64,000 nt of DNA from Acidobacteriota bacterium. Its GTDB lineage: Bacteria > Acidobacteriota > UBA6911 > RPQK01 > JAJDTT01. Location of the stretch: contig JAPPLF010000068.1 of NCBI GenBank assembly GCA_028874215.1, forward strand, positions 45,127 to 109,126, read 5' to 3'. Both the position numbers and the translations under genes were made by a program. Below, in pieces: positions 55,513 to 64,000 of the stretch. How positions within the stretch are numbered: the first letter of the stretch is position 1; the number at the start of each line of letters is the position of its first letter. Under the pieces are notes generated by a model. That model saw nothing but the letters and a program-made list of their open reading frames with translations. It ran no database searches and had not been told where the DNA came from.

Positions 55513-58500
55513 CGGCCTGCCTTCGACAACATACCCATGTCCGCCATCGCCCTCGTAATCTCAGGCGACAGGATTGCACTCACGCCTCCTACGAGCGCCA
55601 GGTCCACTTCATCCTGGCGCAAGCTCGCGACCGCGTGGTGTACCGCGACCAGCGACGACGCGCAGTTGAGTTCCACCGGTATCGTCGGCCCCTCAAGTCC
55701 CAGATGAAATGCGACGCGTCCGACGGTCATGCTGGCGGCGTTGCCCAGGTAACTCACGCCGTAGTCGTTCTTCGCCATCAGGTCCCGGTATTCGCTGGTA
55801 GCGATACCGGCATAGACTCCGGTGCGGCTGCCCCGCAAGCTGGCCGGATCTATCCCGGCATCCTCGAGAGCCTGCCAACTCGTCTCCAGAAGCATGCGCT
55901 GCCGCGGGTCCATCATGCGCGCCTCGATCGGCGCAACCCGGAAGAATCTCGCATCAAAAGTCTCGATCTCTTCCACGAACCCGCCCCGGCAGTAGGCGGC
56001 ATATTCCGGCGGAAGGTCTCCGGCAAGATCGCTCCAGTTGTCGGAACCCGGGCGCCGGTCGGTCACCGCGTCCGCGCCGGCCTCGAGCTGGCGCCAGAAC
56101 GCTTCATGATCCGGAGCGCCGGGGAAGCGGCACGCCACGCCCACGATCGCAATGGCGTCTCCCTCAGCTTGATACGCCGGACGTTGCTCAGGCCCGGGTT
56201 GAGGCTCCGGTACGGGTTCACCCTCAACTTGGGCAAGCTCTTCGGCGAGATGACGGGCCAGGGTAGCGATGTCGGGGTAGTCGAACACGATGGTGTTGGA
56301 CGCGGTGTACTCCTCGGCAAACGCCCGGTTCAGCCGGTTCCGCAACTCCACGGCCATCAGGGAGTCCATCCCCAGATCGAAGAAACCTACGGTCGGCGCC
56401 GGTTCCGATGGCAGCCGCAGGACGGATTGCACCTCCGCCTGCAGGAACGCCACCAGCACCTCTTCGCGCTCCACGACGGGCGATTCCCGCAGCCGGGAGA
56501 GCACGTTTCTGGTTGAGCCGGAGGCATCCCCGCCGGCATCGGCCGTTGTCGACAGCAGATCTTCCAGCAGTGGTGGACGGTCCTCGACAGCCTCTTCGAA
56601 TACCGACCAGTCCATGGACATCACAACGGAATGCGTGACGTCTTGGCGCACCAGCCGGTCGAATGCCCTGAGGCCCTGCTGAGGAGTAAACCAGCGGCCG
56701 CCGAGCGCCGATCGTTGCCGGTCGATCCGCTCCCGTTGTTCCGCCGCCTCGCCGATTTCCGACCAGGCCCCCCAGGCGATGGCCTGCCCCGGGAGCCCCA
56801 GCGCCCGGCGGTGACCGGCCAGTTGGTCCAGAAACGCATTGGCGGCGGCATGGTTGGCCTGTCCCGGATTGCCCATAACGCCGACGCGGCTGGAGTAGAG
56901 GACGAACATGTCCAGGTCGCGGTCGACGGTGGCGCGATGCAGGTGCCAGGCCCCCAGTATTTTCGGCCAAAGAACGGTTTCGAACCTCTCCCAGGTCTGG
57001 TTGGTGAGCGCACCGTCGGACAGCACCCCGACGCTGTGGATCACGCCGCCCAAGGGGGGCAGTTCCTGGTCCACGCGCGCCAGCATTGCGTCCACGGCAT
57101 TCCCGTCCGTCACATCCGCCAACTCGACATGGACCGTTGCCCCGCGTTCCCGGAGCGCCCGGATCGCTTCTTCGGCGTCGGCTTCGGGCGCGCGTCGTCC
57201 ATTCAGCACGATGGCCCCGGCGCCACGGTCCGCCAGCCAGCCGGCGACGGCGCATCCGATCCCGCCCAGACCGCCGGTCACCAGGTAGGTCCGGTCCCGG
57301 CGCAACCGGTTCCCCATGAGCGGCGGCGTGGTCACCACGATCTTCCCGAGGTGCCGGGCCGACCGCATGAAGCTCAGCGCGGCTCCGGCTTCGGCCAACG
57401 GCCACCGGCTGTGGACGATGGGTTTCAGTTCGCCCGCCCCAAGGCGCTCCATCACTCGCCGAAGGACCCTCCCGACCCATGCGGGATCGGTCTTTTTCAG
57501 AACATCCAGTTCCAGGATGGAGTAGGGGACGTCGGGACGCACCGCCGCCATCTCGTCTTCGCTGAGGATGTCCCGTCTGGCCATCTCCACGAAGCGGCCA
57601 CCGTGCCTGAGACAGGACAGACTCGCGTCGATGAAGCCCTCTCCCGTCAGACTGTTCAGCACCACGTCCACGCCGCTGCCGCCGGTGGCTTCCAGAATCT
57701 CCTTCCCGAACGCCGTCTGGCGGCTGTCGAACACGTGTTCCACACCCAGCGACTTCAAATAAGCCTGCTTGCGGGCGCTGGCTGTGGCGAAGACCTCCGC
57801 TCCCGCCGCCTGCACCCACTGGATGGCCGCCAAACCCACCCCGCCGGCGCCGGCGTGAATCAGTACCCGTTCGCCGGCCTTCAGGCCGGAGAGCTCAAAG
57901 GACAGCGCGGCCGATACGAACGCGCTCGGCACCGTCGCCAGTCCAGTCACCGAAAACCCTGCCGGGGCGGGGGCCACCAACTCTTCGTGGGTGACCATTT
58001 CCGGAGCGAACGCACCGAATCCCAGACCAACCACGTGGTCTCCGGCCGATACCGTGGATACCTCGGAGCCCACGTCCAGGACGTAGCCGCACATCTCCCG
58101 GCCCAACCGTCCCTCCTCGATAAAGCCGAGCGAACGAAATACGTCCCAGAAGTTCAGCCCGGCCGCTTCCACCGAGATGCGTACTTCCCGCGGCTCCAGT
58201 GAATGCTCCGGCAGCGGCTGGACGTACGGTTGATCGAAGACACCGCTCGTGTCCGGAGCCAGGACCCAGCCCGGCTCCTGGGGCAGGGCCAGGCGCTCCG
58301 CCTCCGATTCCGCCCGAACCAGCCGTGCGATTTGACGCCGTCCCCATCGGTACGCGATGTGATTCTCCGGGTCGGGATACATCAACTCATTGACCAGGTC
58401 CGGCTCGGCCGCCCTCTCGCCGGGATCCAAATCGATCATCCTCGGCTGTAGATGCGCTGCTTCCCGGGCCACCCCTTTGCCGAAACCCCAAAGGGCTGCG

Positions 58501-61500
58501 CCGGCAAGTTCGCCGCCCAGCTCACGCTCCAATACCTGGGCCCCTCGAGTGAGAAACCACATCCCCTTTACAGGCGTCAGATCGGAGTCGCCCGCGCCTT
58601 GCACCATGGCCAACGCGCTCGCTCCCGCGTGTCTCACGTCCGCCGCGATTTCTTCCGGGGTCGCTTCCGCACCGTGACCGTCCAGGGCCGCGAGATGCAC
58701 CATGCCGTTGAACGGAACGTCCCGGGGCAGGCTGTCGATCAGCGAACTCCACGACTCCCGCCGGCCCATGTCCAACGCTGTTTCAAAAACCCCGGGACCG
58801 GGCGTTCCCGGCCACCCGTTTCCCGACGATTCGCTGTCTACGAGCAGGACTGTCTGGTTCCGAGCCGCCAAATCGGTTGCCAGCTTCGCCGCCGCGCCGC
58901 CCCGGTCTGCTCCCAAGACCCACACGCCTCGCGGTTCCGTCGCCACGGCCGGGCCTCTGGCCACGATAACGCCCTTGTCCGGCGTCCTGGTCGCATCGGA
59001 CTCGTCCACTCCCAGGACCTCCACTTCTTCGAAACCGGCGTCCCCAAGTGCTCGTCGCCACACCGCGGGGCTTGCCAGGGCGTGGTGCGGACGGTAGTCG
59101 TCGGCAAACCGCCACCAGCCGTCCAACTGTCCGAAAGTCAGGTCCATCCAACCCAAACCGCTGAGGTTCTCCAGTGCGATCAACTGGCCGGATGGCGCGA
59201 GAAGCTGCCGGCAGTGCCCCAGGGTTTCTTCGAGGTGCCGCGTGGCGTGCAGCACGTTGGATGCGAGCAGCACGTCATAGCCGTGGGCGTCGAAGCCCTG
59301 GTCGACCGGGTCTTTTTCGATATCCAGCGGACGGTATTCGATACACCCGCCGGCGTCGCCGAAACGCTCCTCCGCTTCGGCAAAGAAGCCCGCCGAGATG
59401 TCGGTGTACATGTAGTCGAATCGCCCTTCCGGGAGTTCCGGAAGCACCGATGCAGTCGCCGATCCCGTGCCGGCCCCGACCTCGATCACCCTGAGTCGCC
59501 TTCCGTCGGGCAGCGCCGCCACGAGTGCCTGAATCGCCTCCTTCAGCATCCGGTTCGCCGCGCGCGCCACCGGGGCTTTCAGGTACAGGTCAGCCGGGGT
59601 CGGGTCTCCGCTGCTGAACAGGAGCGTCAGCGGGTCCAGTTGGCCCCGAAGCACGTCGGCGAGGGCGTCGCCCGAGCGCCGGAACAGCCCCACTTCAATC
59701 AAACCGTGAGGGAATCGTCCGGCCATCGCCGTGTCATGTCCCTCGGGGTCCGGAGGCATTCCTTCCGGCCAAGGGTCACCCGATCCCACCAAGACGACGA
59801 ATCTGTCGCCCTCTTCCGCCAATACTCCCGATTGGGCCAACATTTCGAGCATTCGGCGGAAGAGTTTTTTATGCTCGCCGATGACGTTCAACTGCTTCCG
59901 CAAGTCGTCGGGAACCACGACCGCTCCCACCGTGCGCCGCCAACCCAACTTGTCCAGCGTCAAAAGCGCATAGGATCGTGACCATCGCTCCAGATCCGTC
60001 AACAGGGCGTCCCGGTCGTCGGGGTCGACCCCCGCGTCCGTCAGGTAATCCGAAAACATCTGCGAGGCGCCCTTCACCGACGTCGGGCCCGGAAAGAAAT
60101 CCGCAGACAGCAGTCCCGGTGGAAGGGCGCGTTCGCGCCACACAATCTCGTAGAGGAGTTCCTTTACCCCTTCGACCGCCGAGAGAAGCGCCGCACGCGT
60201 CGCCCGCTTCACCGTGTACCCGCTCAGCCCACCAAGCAGAACGCCGTTGGGATCGTAGAGGCGCAATTCGCCGCTCAGTACTTCCGGCGGCTCGCCCGCT
60301 GCCGCATCCGCCTCGCGGGACGCCTCGCTCATGCGCACGTGGCAGAACACCCGATCCGGAAGCTTCCCGGTGGTCAGCCACAGCCGCTCCCAACCGAAGG
60401 GCAGATAGGTGACGGAACCGTAGGGTCCGGTCAAGTTGCGCGCCGCGCCTACGACCTGAAAACAACCGTCCAGCACCAGCGGGTGAACATCCAGCCCGTT
60501 CCGGCCGAGGCCTTCAGGGAAGGAGACCTCGCCCAACGCCTCGCCCGCCCGGGACCACAATCGGCGCAACGTCCTGAAGCAGGGGCCCAGATCGACGCCG
60601 GTACCCGCCCTGGCGCGGTAATAGGCGGCCACGTCCGACGGCAACAGCCTGGCCTTCAGGCCTTCCAGATCGATCCGCCGTCCGGTTTCGGGGGTGGATG
60701 CGCCGGGCGACATGCGACCCTCCACATGGACCGTCCATTCCCCTTCGCTCCCTTTACTGTAGATCCGGACACCACGGGACGACGCCCCCTCGGCAGCACT
60801 GAGCACGACCTGCAACGTCCGGCCGGGTTCGCCCGTCCCGTTCTCCGAACCCTCCTCCGGGAGGACCAACGCGTTGTGAAGTTGCATCTCCTCCAAGATC
60901 ACCGGACCTCTCCCCTCGGCGAGAGAGGCCGAAACCGCCATCGCTCCGTAGAGCGCACCCGGCGCCACAATCCGGCCGAACACGCGGTGATCGTCGAGCC
61001 ACGCGGGATCCGAAGGGAAGATTTCCGTTTCGAAGGTTGTCTCGCCGCGCGCGGATTCGTGCCGGATTCCCAGCAAGGGGTGCCCTGTGGTCCTGGACCG
61101 TCGCTTCGGCGCCTCGAGCCAGTGGCGTGTGCGTTGGAACGGATAGCCCGGCAACGAAATCCGCCGCCGGGACTCGCCGGCGAACAGCCCCTCGAAACGA
61201 ATCGGGAGTCCCGCCTCATACGCCTCCGCGACGGCATTCACGAAGCCGCCGCTTGCGGCGCCCGGTGCGTTCCCGGACGGCGGGCGCAAGCTTGACACGA
61301 CCCCCGGCGCCGTCGTCCCGGCCGACTCCGGCCAGGCGGAGAGCACCATTGGAGCCAAAATCGAGCGCGGGCCGATCTCGATCACCAGATCCACGCCGAG
61401 ACCCGCCAGCGTCCTGACGCCGCGGGCGAATGCCACCGGCTGCCTGGCGTGCCGTCTCCAGTAAGATCCGTCCAGCAACCGGGCAGTCTCCACTGCGCGG

Positions 61501-63971
61501 CCGGTGAGATTGCTGACCATGGACAGGATGGGAGGTTGGATCGCCACGCCGTCAAGGGTCGTTTCCAGTGCGTCGAGGATCGGCTCCACCAAGGCGCTGT
61601 GGAACGCCTTGGCCGTGTTCAGGCGCCTGACCCGGACTCCCTCCGATTCAAGGCGCTCCGAGATGGCATCGATTGCCGTGACCGTACCGCTGACCACCTG
61701 ATGGGTCCCGTTGTCTGCGGAGATATTCAATTCGAGGGGGGAAGTCGTAGTCTGCAATGCTTCGACGGCTGCGGCCACTCGTGCCGGCGGTGCGAACACC
61801 GCTGCCATGGCGCCCTCTGCCATTTCCGACATCAATGCGCCCCGAGTGCAGGCGAACCGCATGCCGTCTTCCAGGCTGAAGACTCCCGCCGCCTGCGCCG
61901 CCGCCAATTCCCCGATACTGTGTCCTACCACCACCGCGGGACGGACACCCAAACTCCACCACAGCCCGGTGAGCGCGCATTCCAGGGCGTACAGGGCCGG
62001 CTGCTCCCAAGCCGTGTCACCCAGCGTTCCGTCATCTCCACACCGGCCGAACATCGTGTCCAGGAGAGAGGCCTCCCTCTCCTCCCGGAATACCGCCTCG
62101 CACCGGTCCAGAATGGCCTGAACCACCGGTTCGGTCTCGTAGAGCGTCCGCCCCATGCCGGCCCACTGGCTCCCCTGTCCGGTGTAGGCGAACGCCACCC
62201 TGGCCGCTGCTTTCGACACCGAGTCTCCGACGGACCCCGCCAGAACAGTGAGCTGTTCCCGCAAGTCGCTGGCGTTGCGGAAGACGACTCCCGCTCGGCA
62301 ATCGAAATGACTTCGCCCCACGCCCGCCGTCCACGCCATGTCCGAGAGCGTCGGTCCCGACGCGGCGCCTTCGGTGGACACGCCCGGCTGATCGTCGAGC
62401 CACGAAAGATACCGCTCCGCAAGTTCACCGAGCGCGGTATCGGACTTTCCCGAGAGGGGCAGGAAACGGGTGCGGCGGGGCGCGGCGCTCCCCGGTAACT
62501 GCAGGCCCGGCATGTTCCCCGGGAGCGAAACCGCCACCGGCTGGGCTGAGCCGGCACTCGTATGGCCGTTGGCGGAAACCCCGTCCGGCGCCTCGTACTC
62601 TTCCACCACGAGATGGGCGTTCGTCCCGGAGATTCCGAAGCAGTTCACCCCCGCGAGCCGCGGCTGTCCAGGACTTCGCGGCCAGTCCATCATCTCCGAC
62701 GTCACCCGCAGCGGCAGACGATCCCAGTCGACGCTCGGGTTGGGATTGTGGAAATGCAGATGCTTCGGAATGACACCCCGGTTCACCACCAGTGCCGCCT
62801 TGATCAGTCCGGCGACTCCTGCAGCCGACTCCAGGTGGCCGATGTTGGTTTTTACGGAACCCATCAGAAGTGGCTGGTCGGTGTTGCGTCCCCTGCAGTA
62901 GACATCGGCCACGGCGTCGATCTCGATGGGATCGCCCACCGCCGTCCCGGTCCCGTGTGCCTCCAGGTATTCCACATCCGATGCGGCGACCCCGGCCTGC
63001 GAGAGCGCCTCCTCCATGACCGTAACCAGCGCCGGTGTGTTCGGAACCGTCAGTCCCACACTGGCCCCGCCGTGGTTCACGGACGCACCCCGGATCACCG
63101 CCCAGATCCGATCGCCGTCGGCCTTCGCCTCGCTCAGGCGTTTGAGGACCACGATCCCGCAGCCCTCACCCCGCACGTAACCGTCCGCCGAAGCATCGAA
63201 GGTCTTGCACTGGCCGGCAGGGGACAGCATCATCGCTTCGGCTCGGAGTTCGTAAATGCGACCGTTCAGGATGGCCTGCACACCGCCGGCAATGGCCAGA
63301 TCCGCCTTGCCGTGCTGCAGATCCGCCACCGCGTCGTGTATTGCCACCAGAGCCGACGCGCAGGCGGCGTCCACGGCCTTTGCCGGCCCCCTGAGGCCCA
63401 GTACGAAGGAGACCCGGCCGGCGGCACCGTTCAGGTTCGTTCCGCTGAGGGCGTACAGGCATCCGGCAGCCTCGGAGGGTTTGGCCGATTCCACGACCAG
63501 CATGCGGTATTCGTCGTTGCTGATCCCCGCGTAGACGCCGGTGCGGCTCCCTTTCAAACGGTGCGGATCGATCCCCGCGTCCTCGAGAGCCTGCCAGCTC
63601 ACCTCCAGCATCATGCGCTGCTGTGGGTCCAGCAGTTGAGCCTCCACCGGGGATATCCGGAAAAACGAGTCGTCGAACCGGTCGATGTCGTCCACGAAGG
63701 CGCCGAAACGGCAGCCTTCGCTCTGCACCGCATCGTCGCCGAAGATCTGGCCCCAGCGCCCGACCCCCGAACCGGGGACCCCTTCGCTGACGGCATTCCC
63801 GCCGGCTTCAAGCAGGCGCCAGAAGTCCGACAGGTGCGCCGCGCCGGGAAACCTGCATGCCATTCCCACGATGGCGATGGGCTCTCCGGAACTCATGCCC
63901 GTTCGGTTTTCCGCAGCATGTTCGTCGAGTGGTCTTTCTGACGGTCCTAAATCGCCGTCATGTCCCATCAT
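55446..63971 (-). CDS. Type I reducing polyketide synthase (5' part)
   Basis: 2841 aa, with a GAGGGGAG ribosome site before the start. Order by residue: KS (30-455; active Cys near 203 in DAACASALVAIH, His in EAHGTGT and NIGHLES), AT (565-870; GHSIGE near 684, AFHS for malonyl choice), DH (940-1220; HRVFGRIVAP), C-methyltransferase (1440-1680; VIEVGAGTGSA), silent KR-like fold, ER (1870-2190; HAGAGGVGLAAI), KR (2220-2400; VTGGLGGIG), ACP (DLGMDSL near 2534), then most of a second KS (Cys near 2769 in LNCASSL). In KR the catalytic Tyr position reads GQANHAAAN. Together with the next block and the discrete ACP this makes a fully reduced, alpha-methylated chain. The frame ends in KS2 through a one-base shift. 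Confidence 0.93.
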   Translation of the reverse strand: MMGHDGDLGPSERPLDEHAAENRTGMSSGEPIAIVGMACRFPGAAHLSDFWRLLEAGGNAVSEGVPGSGVGRWGQIFGDDAVQSEGCRFGAFVDDIDRFDDSFFRISPVEAQLLDPQQRMMLEVSWQALEDAGIDPHRLKGSRTGVYAGISNDEYRMLVVESAKPSEAAGCLYALSGTNLNGAAGRVSFVLGLRGPAKAVDAACASALVAIHDAVADLQHGKADLAIAGGVQAILNGRIYELRAEAMMLSPAGQCKTFDASADGYVRGEGCGIVVLKRLSEAKADGDRIWAVIRGASVNHGGASVGLTVPNTPALVTVMEEALSQAGVAASDVEYLEAHGTGTAVGDPIEIDAVADVYCRGRNTDQPLLMGSVKTNIGHLESAAGVAGLIKAALVVNRGVIPKHLHFHNPNPSVDWDRLPLRVTSEMMDWPRSPGQPRLAGVNCFGISGTNAHLVVEEYEAPDGVSANGHTSAGSAQPVAVSLPGNMPGLQLPGSAAPRRTRFLPLSGKSDTALGELAERYLSWLDDQPGVSTEGAASGPTLSDMAWTAGVGRSHFDCRAGVVFRNASDLREQLTVLAGSVGDSVSKAAARVAFAYTGQGSQWAGMGRTLYETEPVVQAILDRCEAVFREEREASLLDTMFGRCGDDGTLGDTAWEQPALYALECALTGLWWSLGVRPAVVVGHSIGELAAAQAAGVFSLEDGMRFACTRGALMSEMAEGAMAAVFAPPARVAAAVEALQTTTSPLELNISADNGTHQVVSGTVTAIDAISERLESEGVRVRRLNTAKAFHSALVEPILDALETTLDGVAIQPPILSMVSNLTGRAVETARLLDGSYWRRHARQPVAFARGVRTLAGLGVDLVIEIGPRSILAPMVLSAWPESAGTTAPGVVSSLRPPSGNAPGAASGGFVNAVAEAYEAGLPIRFEGLFAGESRRRISLPGYPFQRTRHWLEAPKRRSRTTGHPLLGIRHESARGETTFETEIFPSDPAWLDDHRVFGRIVAPGALYGAMAVSASLAEGRGPVILEEMQLHNALVLPEEGSENGTGEPGRTLQVVLSAAEGASSRGVRIYSKGSEGEWTVHVEGRMSPGASTPETGRRIDLEGLKARLLPSDVAAYYRARAGTGVDLGPCFRTLRRLWSRAGEALGEVSFPEGLGRNGLDVHPLVLDGCFQVVGAARNLTGPYGSVTYLPFGWERLWLTTGKLPDRVFCHVRMSEASREADAAAGEPPEVLSGELRLYDPNGVLLGGLSGYTVKRATRAALLSAVEGVKELLYEIVWRERALPPGLLSADFFPGPTSVKGASQMFSDYLTDAGVDPDDRDALLTDLERWSRSYALLTLDKLGWRRTVGAVVVPDDLRKQLNVIGEHKKLFRRMLEMLAQSGVLAEEGDRFVVLVGSGDPWPEGMPPDPEGHDTAMAGRFPHGLIEVGLFRRSGDALADVLRGQLDPLTLLFSSGDPTPADLYLKAPVARAANRMLKEAIQALVAALPDGRRLRVIEVGAGTGSATASVLPELPEGRFDYMYTDISAGFFAEAEERFGDAGGCIEYRPLDIEKDPVDQGFDAHGYDVLLASNVLHATRHLEETLGHCRQLLAPSGQLIALENLSGLGWMDLTFGQLDGWWRFADDYRPHHALASPAVWRRALGDAGFEEVEVLGVDESDATRTPDKGVIVARGPAVATEPRGVWVLGADRGGAAAKLATDLAARNQTVLLVDSESSGNGWPGTPGPGVFETALDMGRRESWSSLIDSLPRDVPFNGMVHLAALDGHGAEATPEEIAADVRHAGASALAMVQGAGDSDLTPVKGMWFLTRGAQVLERELGGELAGAALWGFGKGVAREAAHLQPRMIDLDPGERAAEPDLVNELMYPDPENHIAYRWGRRQIARLVRAESEAERLALPQEPGWVLAPDTSGVFDQPYVQPLPEHSLEPREVRISVEAAGLNFWDVFRSLGFIEEGRLGREMCGYVLDVGSEVSTVSAGDHVVGLGFGAFAPEMVTHEELVAPAPAGFSVTGLATVPSAFVSAALSFELSGLKAGERVLIHAGAGGVGLAAIQWVQAAGAEVFATASARKQAYLKSLGVEHVFDSRQTAFGKEILEATGGSGVDVVLNSLTGEGFIDASLSCLRHGGRFVEMARRDILSEDEMAAVRPDVPYSILELDVLKKTDPAWVGRVLRRVMERLGAGELKPIVHSRWPLAEAGAALSFMRSARHLGKIVVTTPPLMGNRLRRDRTYLVTGGLGGIGCAVAGWLADRGAGAIVLNGRRAPEADAEEAIRALRERGATVHVELADVTDGNAVDAMLARVDQELPPLGGVIHSVGVLSDGALTNQTWERFETVLWPKILGAWHLHRATVDRDLDMFVLYSSRVGVMGNPGQANHAAANAFLDQLAGHRRALGLPGQAIAWGAWSEIGEAAEQRERIDRQRSALGGRWFTPQQGLRAFDRLVRQDVTHSVVMSMDWSVFEEAVEDRPPLLEDLLSTTADAGGDASGSTRNVLSRLRESPVVEREEVLVAFLQAEVQSVLRLPSEPAPTVGFFDLGMDSLMAVELRNRLNRAFAEEYTASNTIVFDYPDIATLARHLAEELAQVEGEPVPEPQPGPEQRPAYQAEGDAIAIVGVACRFPGAPDHEAFWRQLEAGADAVTDRRPGSDNWSDLAGDLPPEYAAYCRGGFVEEIETFDARFFRVAPIEARMMDPRQRMLLETSWQALEDAGIDPASLRGSRTGVYAGIATSEYRDLMAKNDYGVSYLGNAASMTVGRVAFHLGLEGPTIPVELNCASSLVAVHHAVASLRQDEVDLALVGGVSAILSPEITRAMADMGMLSKAGRCNVFDASADGFVRGKAAEWSS
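55470..55474 (-). other. Frameshift in G run within second KS
   Basis: Reading the minus strand, CGG-GGG-AAG gives RGK and a stop 20 bases later, while one more G would give R-G-E-G-C-G-M as in the first KS (VRGEGCG). The run has five Gs; six are needed. It may be a true mutation, a programmed slip or a sequencing error. Confidence 0.85.
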
Positions 63972-64000
63972 GTTCTCCCCTCTGGCGCAGACTATGACTC

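Overview
The window looks like chromosomal DNA of a high-G+C, Gram-negative bacterium, most likely an Acidobacteriota member. Pointers are a von Willebrand factor A protein of the type common in Acidobacteria, a divergent long Hfq, a non-TonB outer-membrane barrel with an N-terminal carboxypeptidase-regulatory-like domain, a diheme cytochrome with a CX4CH site, and linkages such as dnaG-rpoD, pnp-larB and PSP1/holB/tmk. Affiliation is inferred from gene content only; there is no rRNA gene in the window.

Layout. 0.1-6.9 kb: exported KatG, a divergent cytochrome c, a small operon (DUF1189 membrane protein, VWA protein, coiled-coil peptide) and a zinc-ribbon coiled-coil protein with an unusual low-G+C C-terminal extension. 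6.9-15.4 kb: elongator-type tRNA (CAT), then (minus strand) dnaG-rpoD with a clear terminator, pnp-larB, rpsO and a Xer recombinase. 15.4-19.1 kb: NtrY/NtrX-like two-component pair. 19.3-24 kb: HyuA-like protein, RlmB-type rRNA methyltransferase, outer-membrane protein behind a near-consensus sigma70 promoter. 24.2-28.5 kb: PDZ/GAF/PAS histidine kinase and sigma54 activator behind a sigma54-type promoter, which suggests autoregulation. 28.8-31.4 kb: ExbB-ExbD-ExbD-TPR operon. 31.4-39.3 kb: eno, gpmI, three glycosyltransferases, rfbA-like and rfbB genes (surface polysaccharide). 39.4-46.4 kb: smpB, pepA, a degenerate Fic-like protein, hfq, a small TPR protein, PSP1 protein, holB, tmk, YggS-type PLP protein. 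46.6-51.7 kb: B12-dependent ribonucleotide reductase, an outer-membrane-type protein, a MITE-like element and dnaJ.

51.9-64 kb, all on the minus strand, is a polyketide/lipid synthase locus: a fully reducing type I PKS (KS-AT-DH-MT-ER-KR-ACP) followed by a second KS and a degenerate AT, then a discrete acyl carrier protein and an alpha/beta hydrolase. The second KS is split by an apparent one-base loss in a G run. The second AT has lost its active-site serine and a large internal segment. Together this suggests a small machine making a C-methylated, reduced acyl chain that passes to a free-standing ACP. It is the best candidate for an undescribed system in the window.

Other non-genic structure includes REP/BIME-like hairpin repeats at two distant sites (14.3 and 43.0 kb), a 239-bp element with 19-bp terminal inverted repeats (50.3 kb), and a 22-bp palindrome lying on a promoter (42.5 kb).
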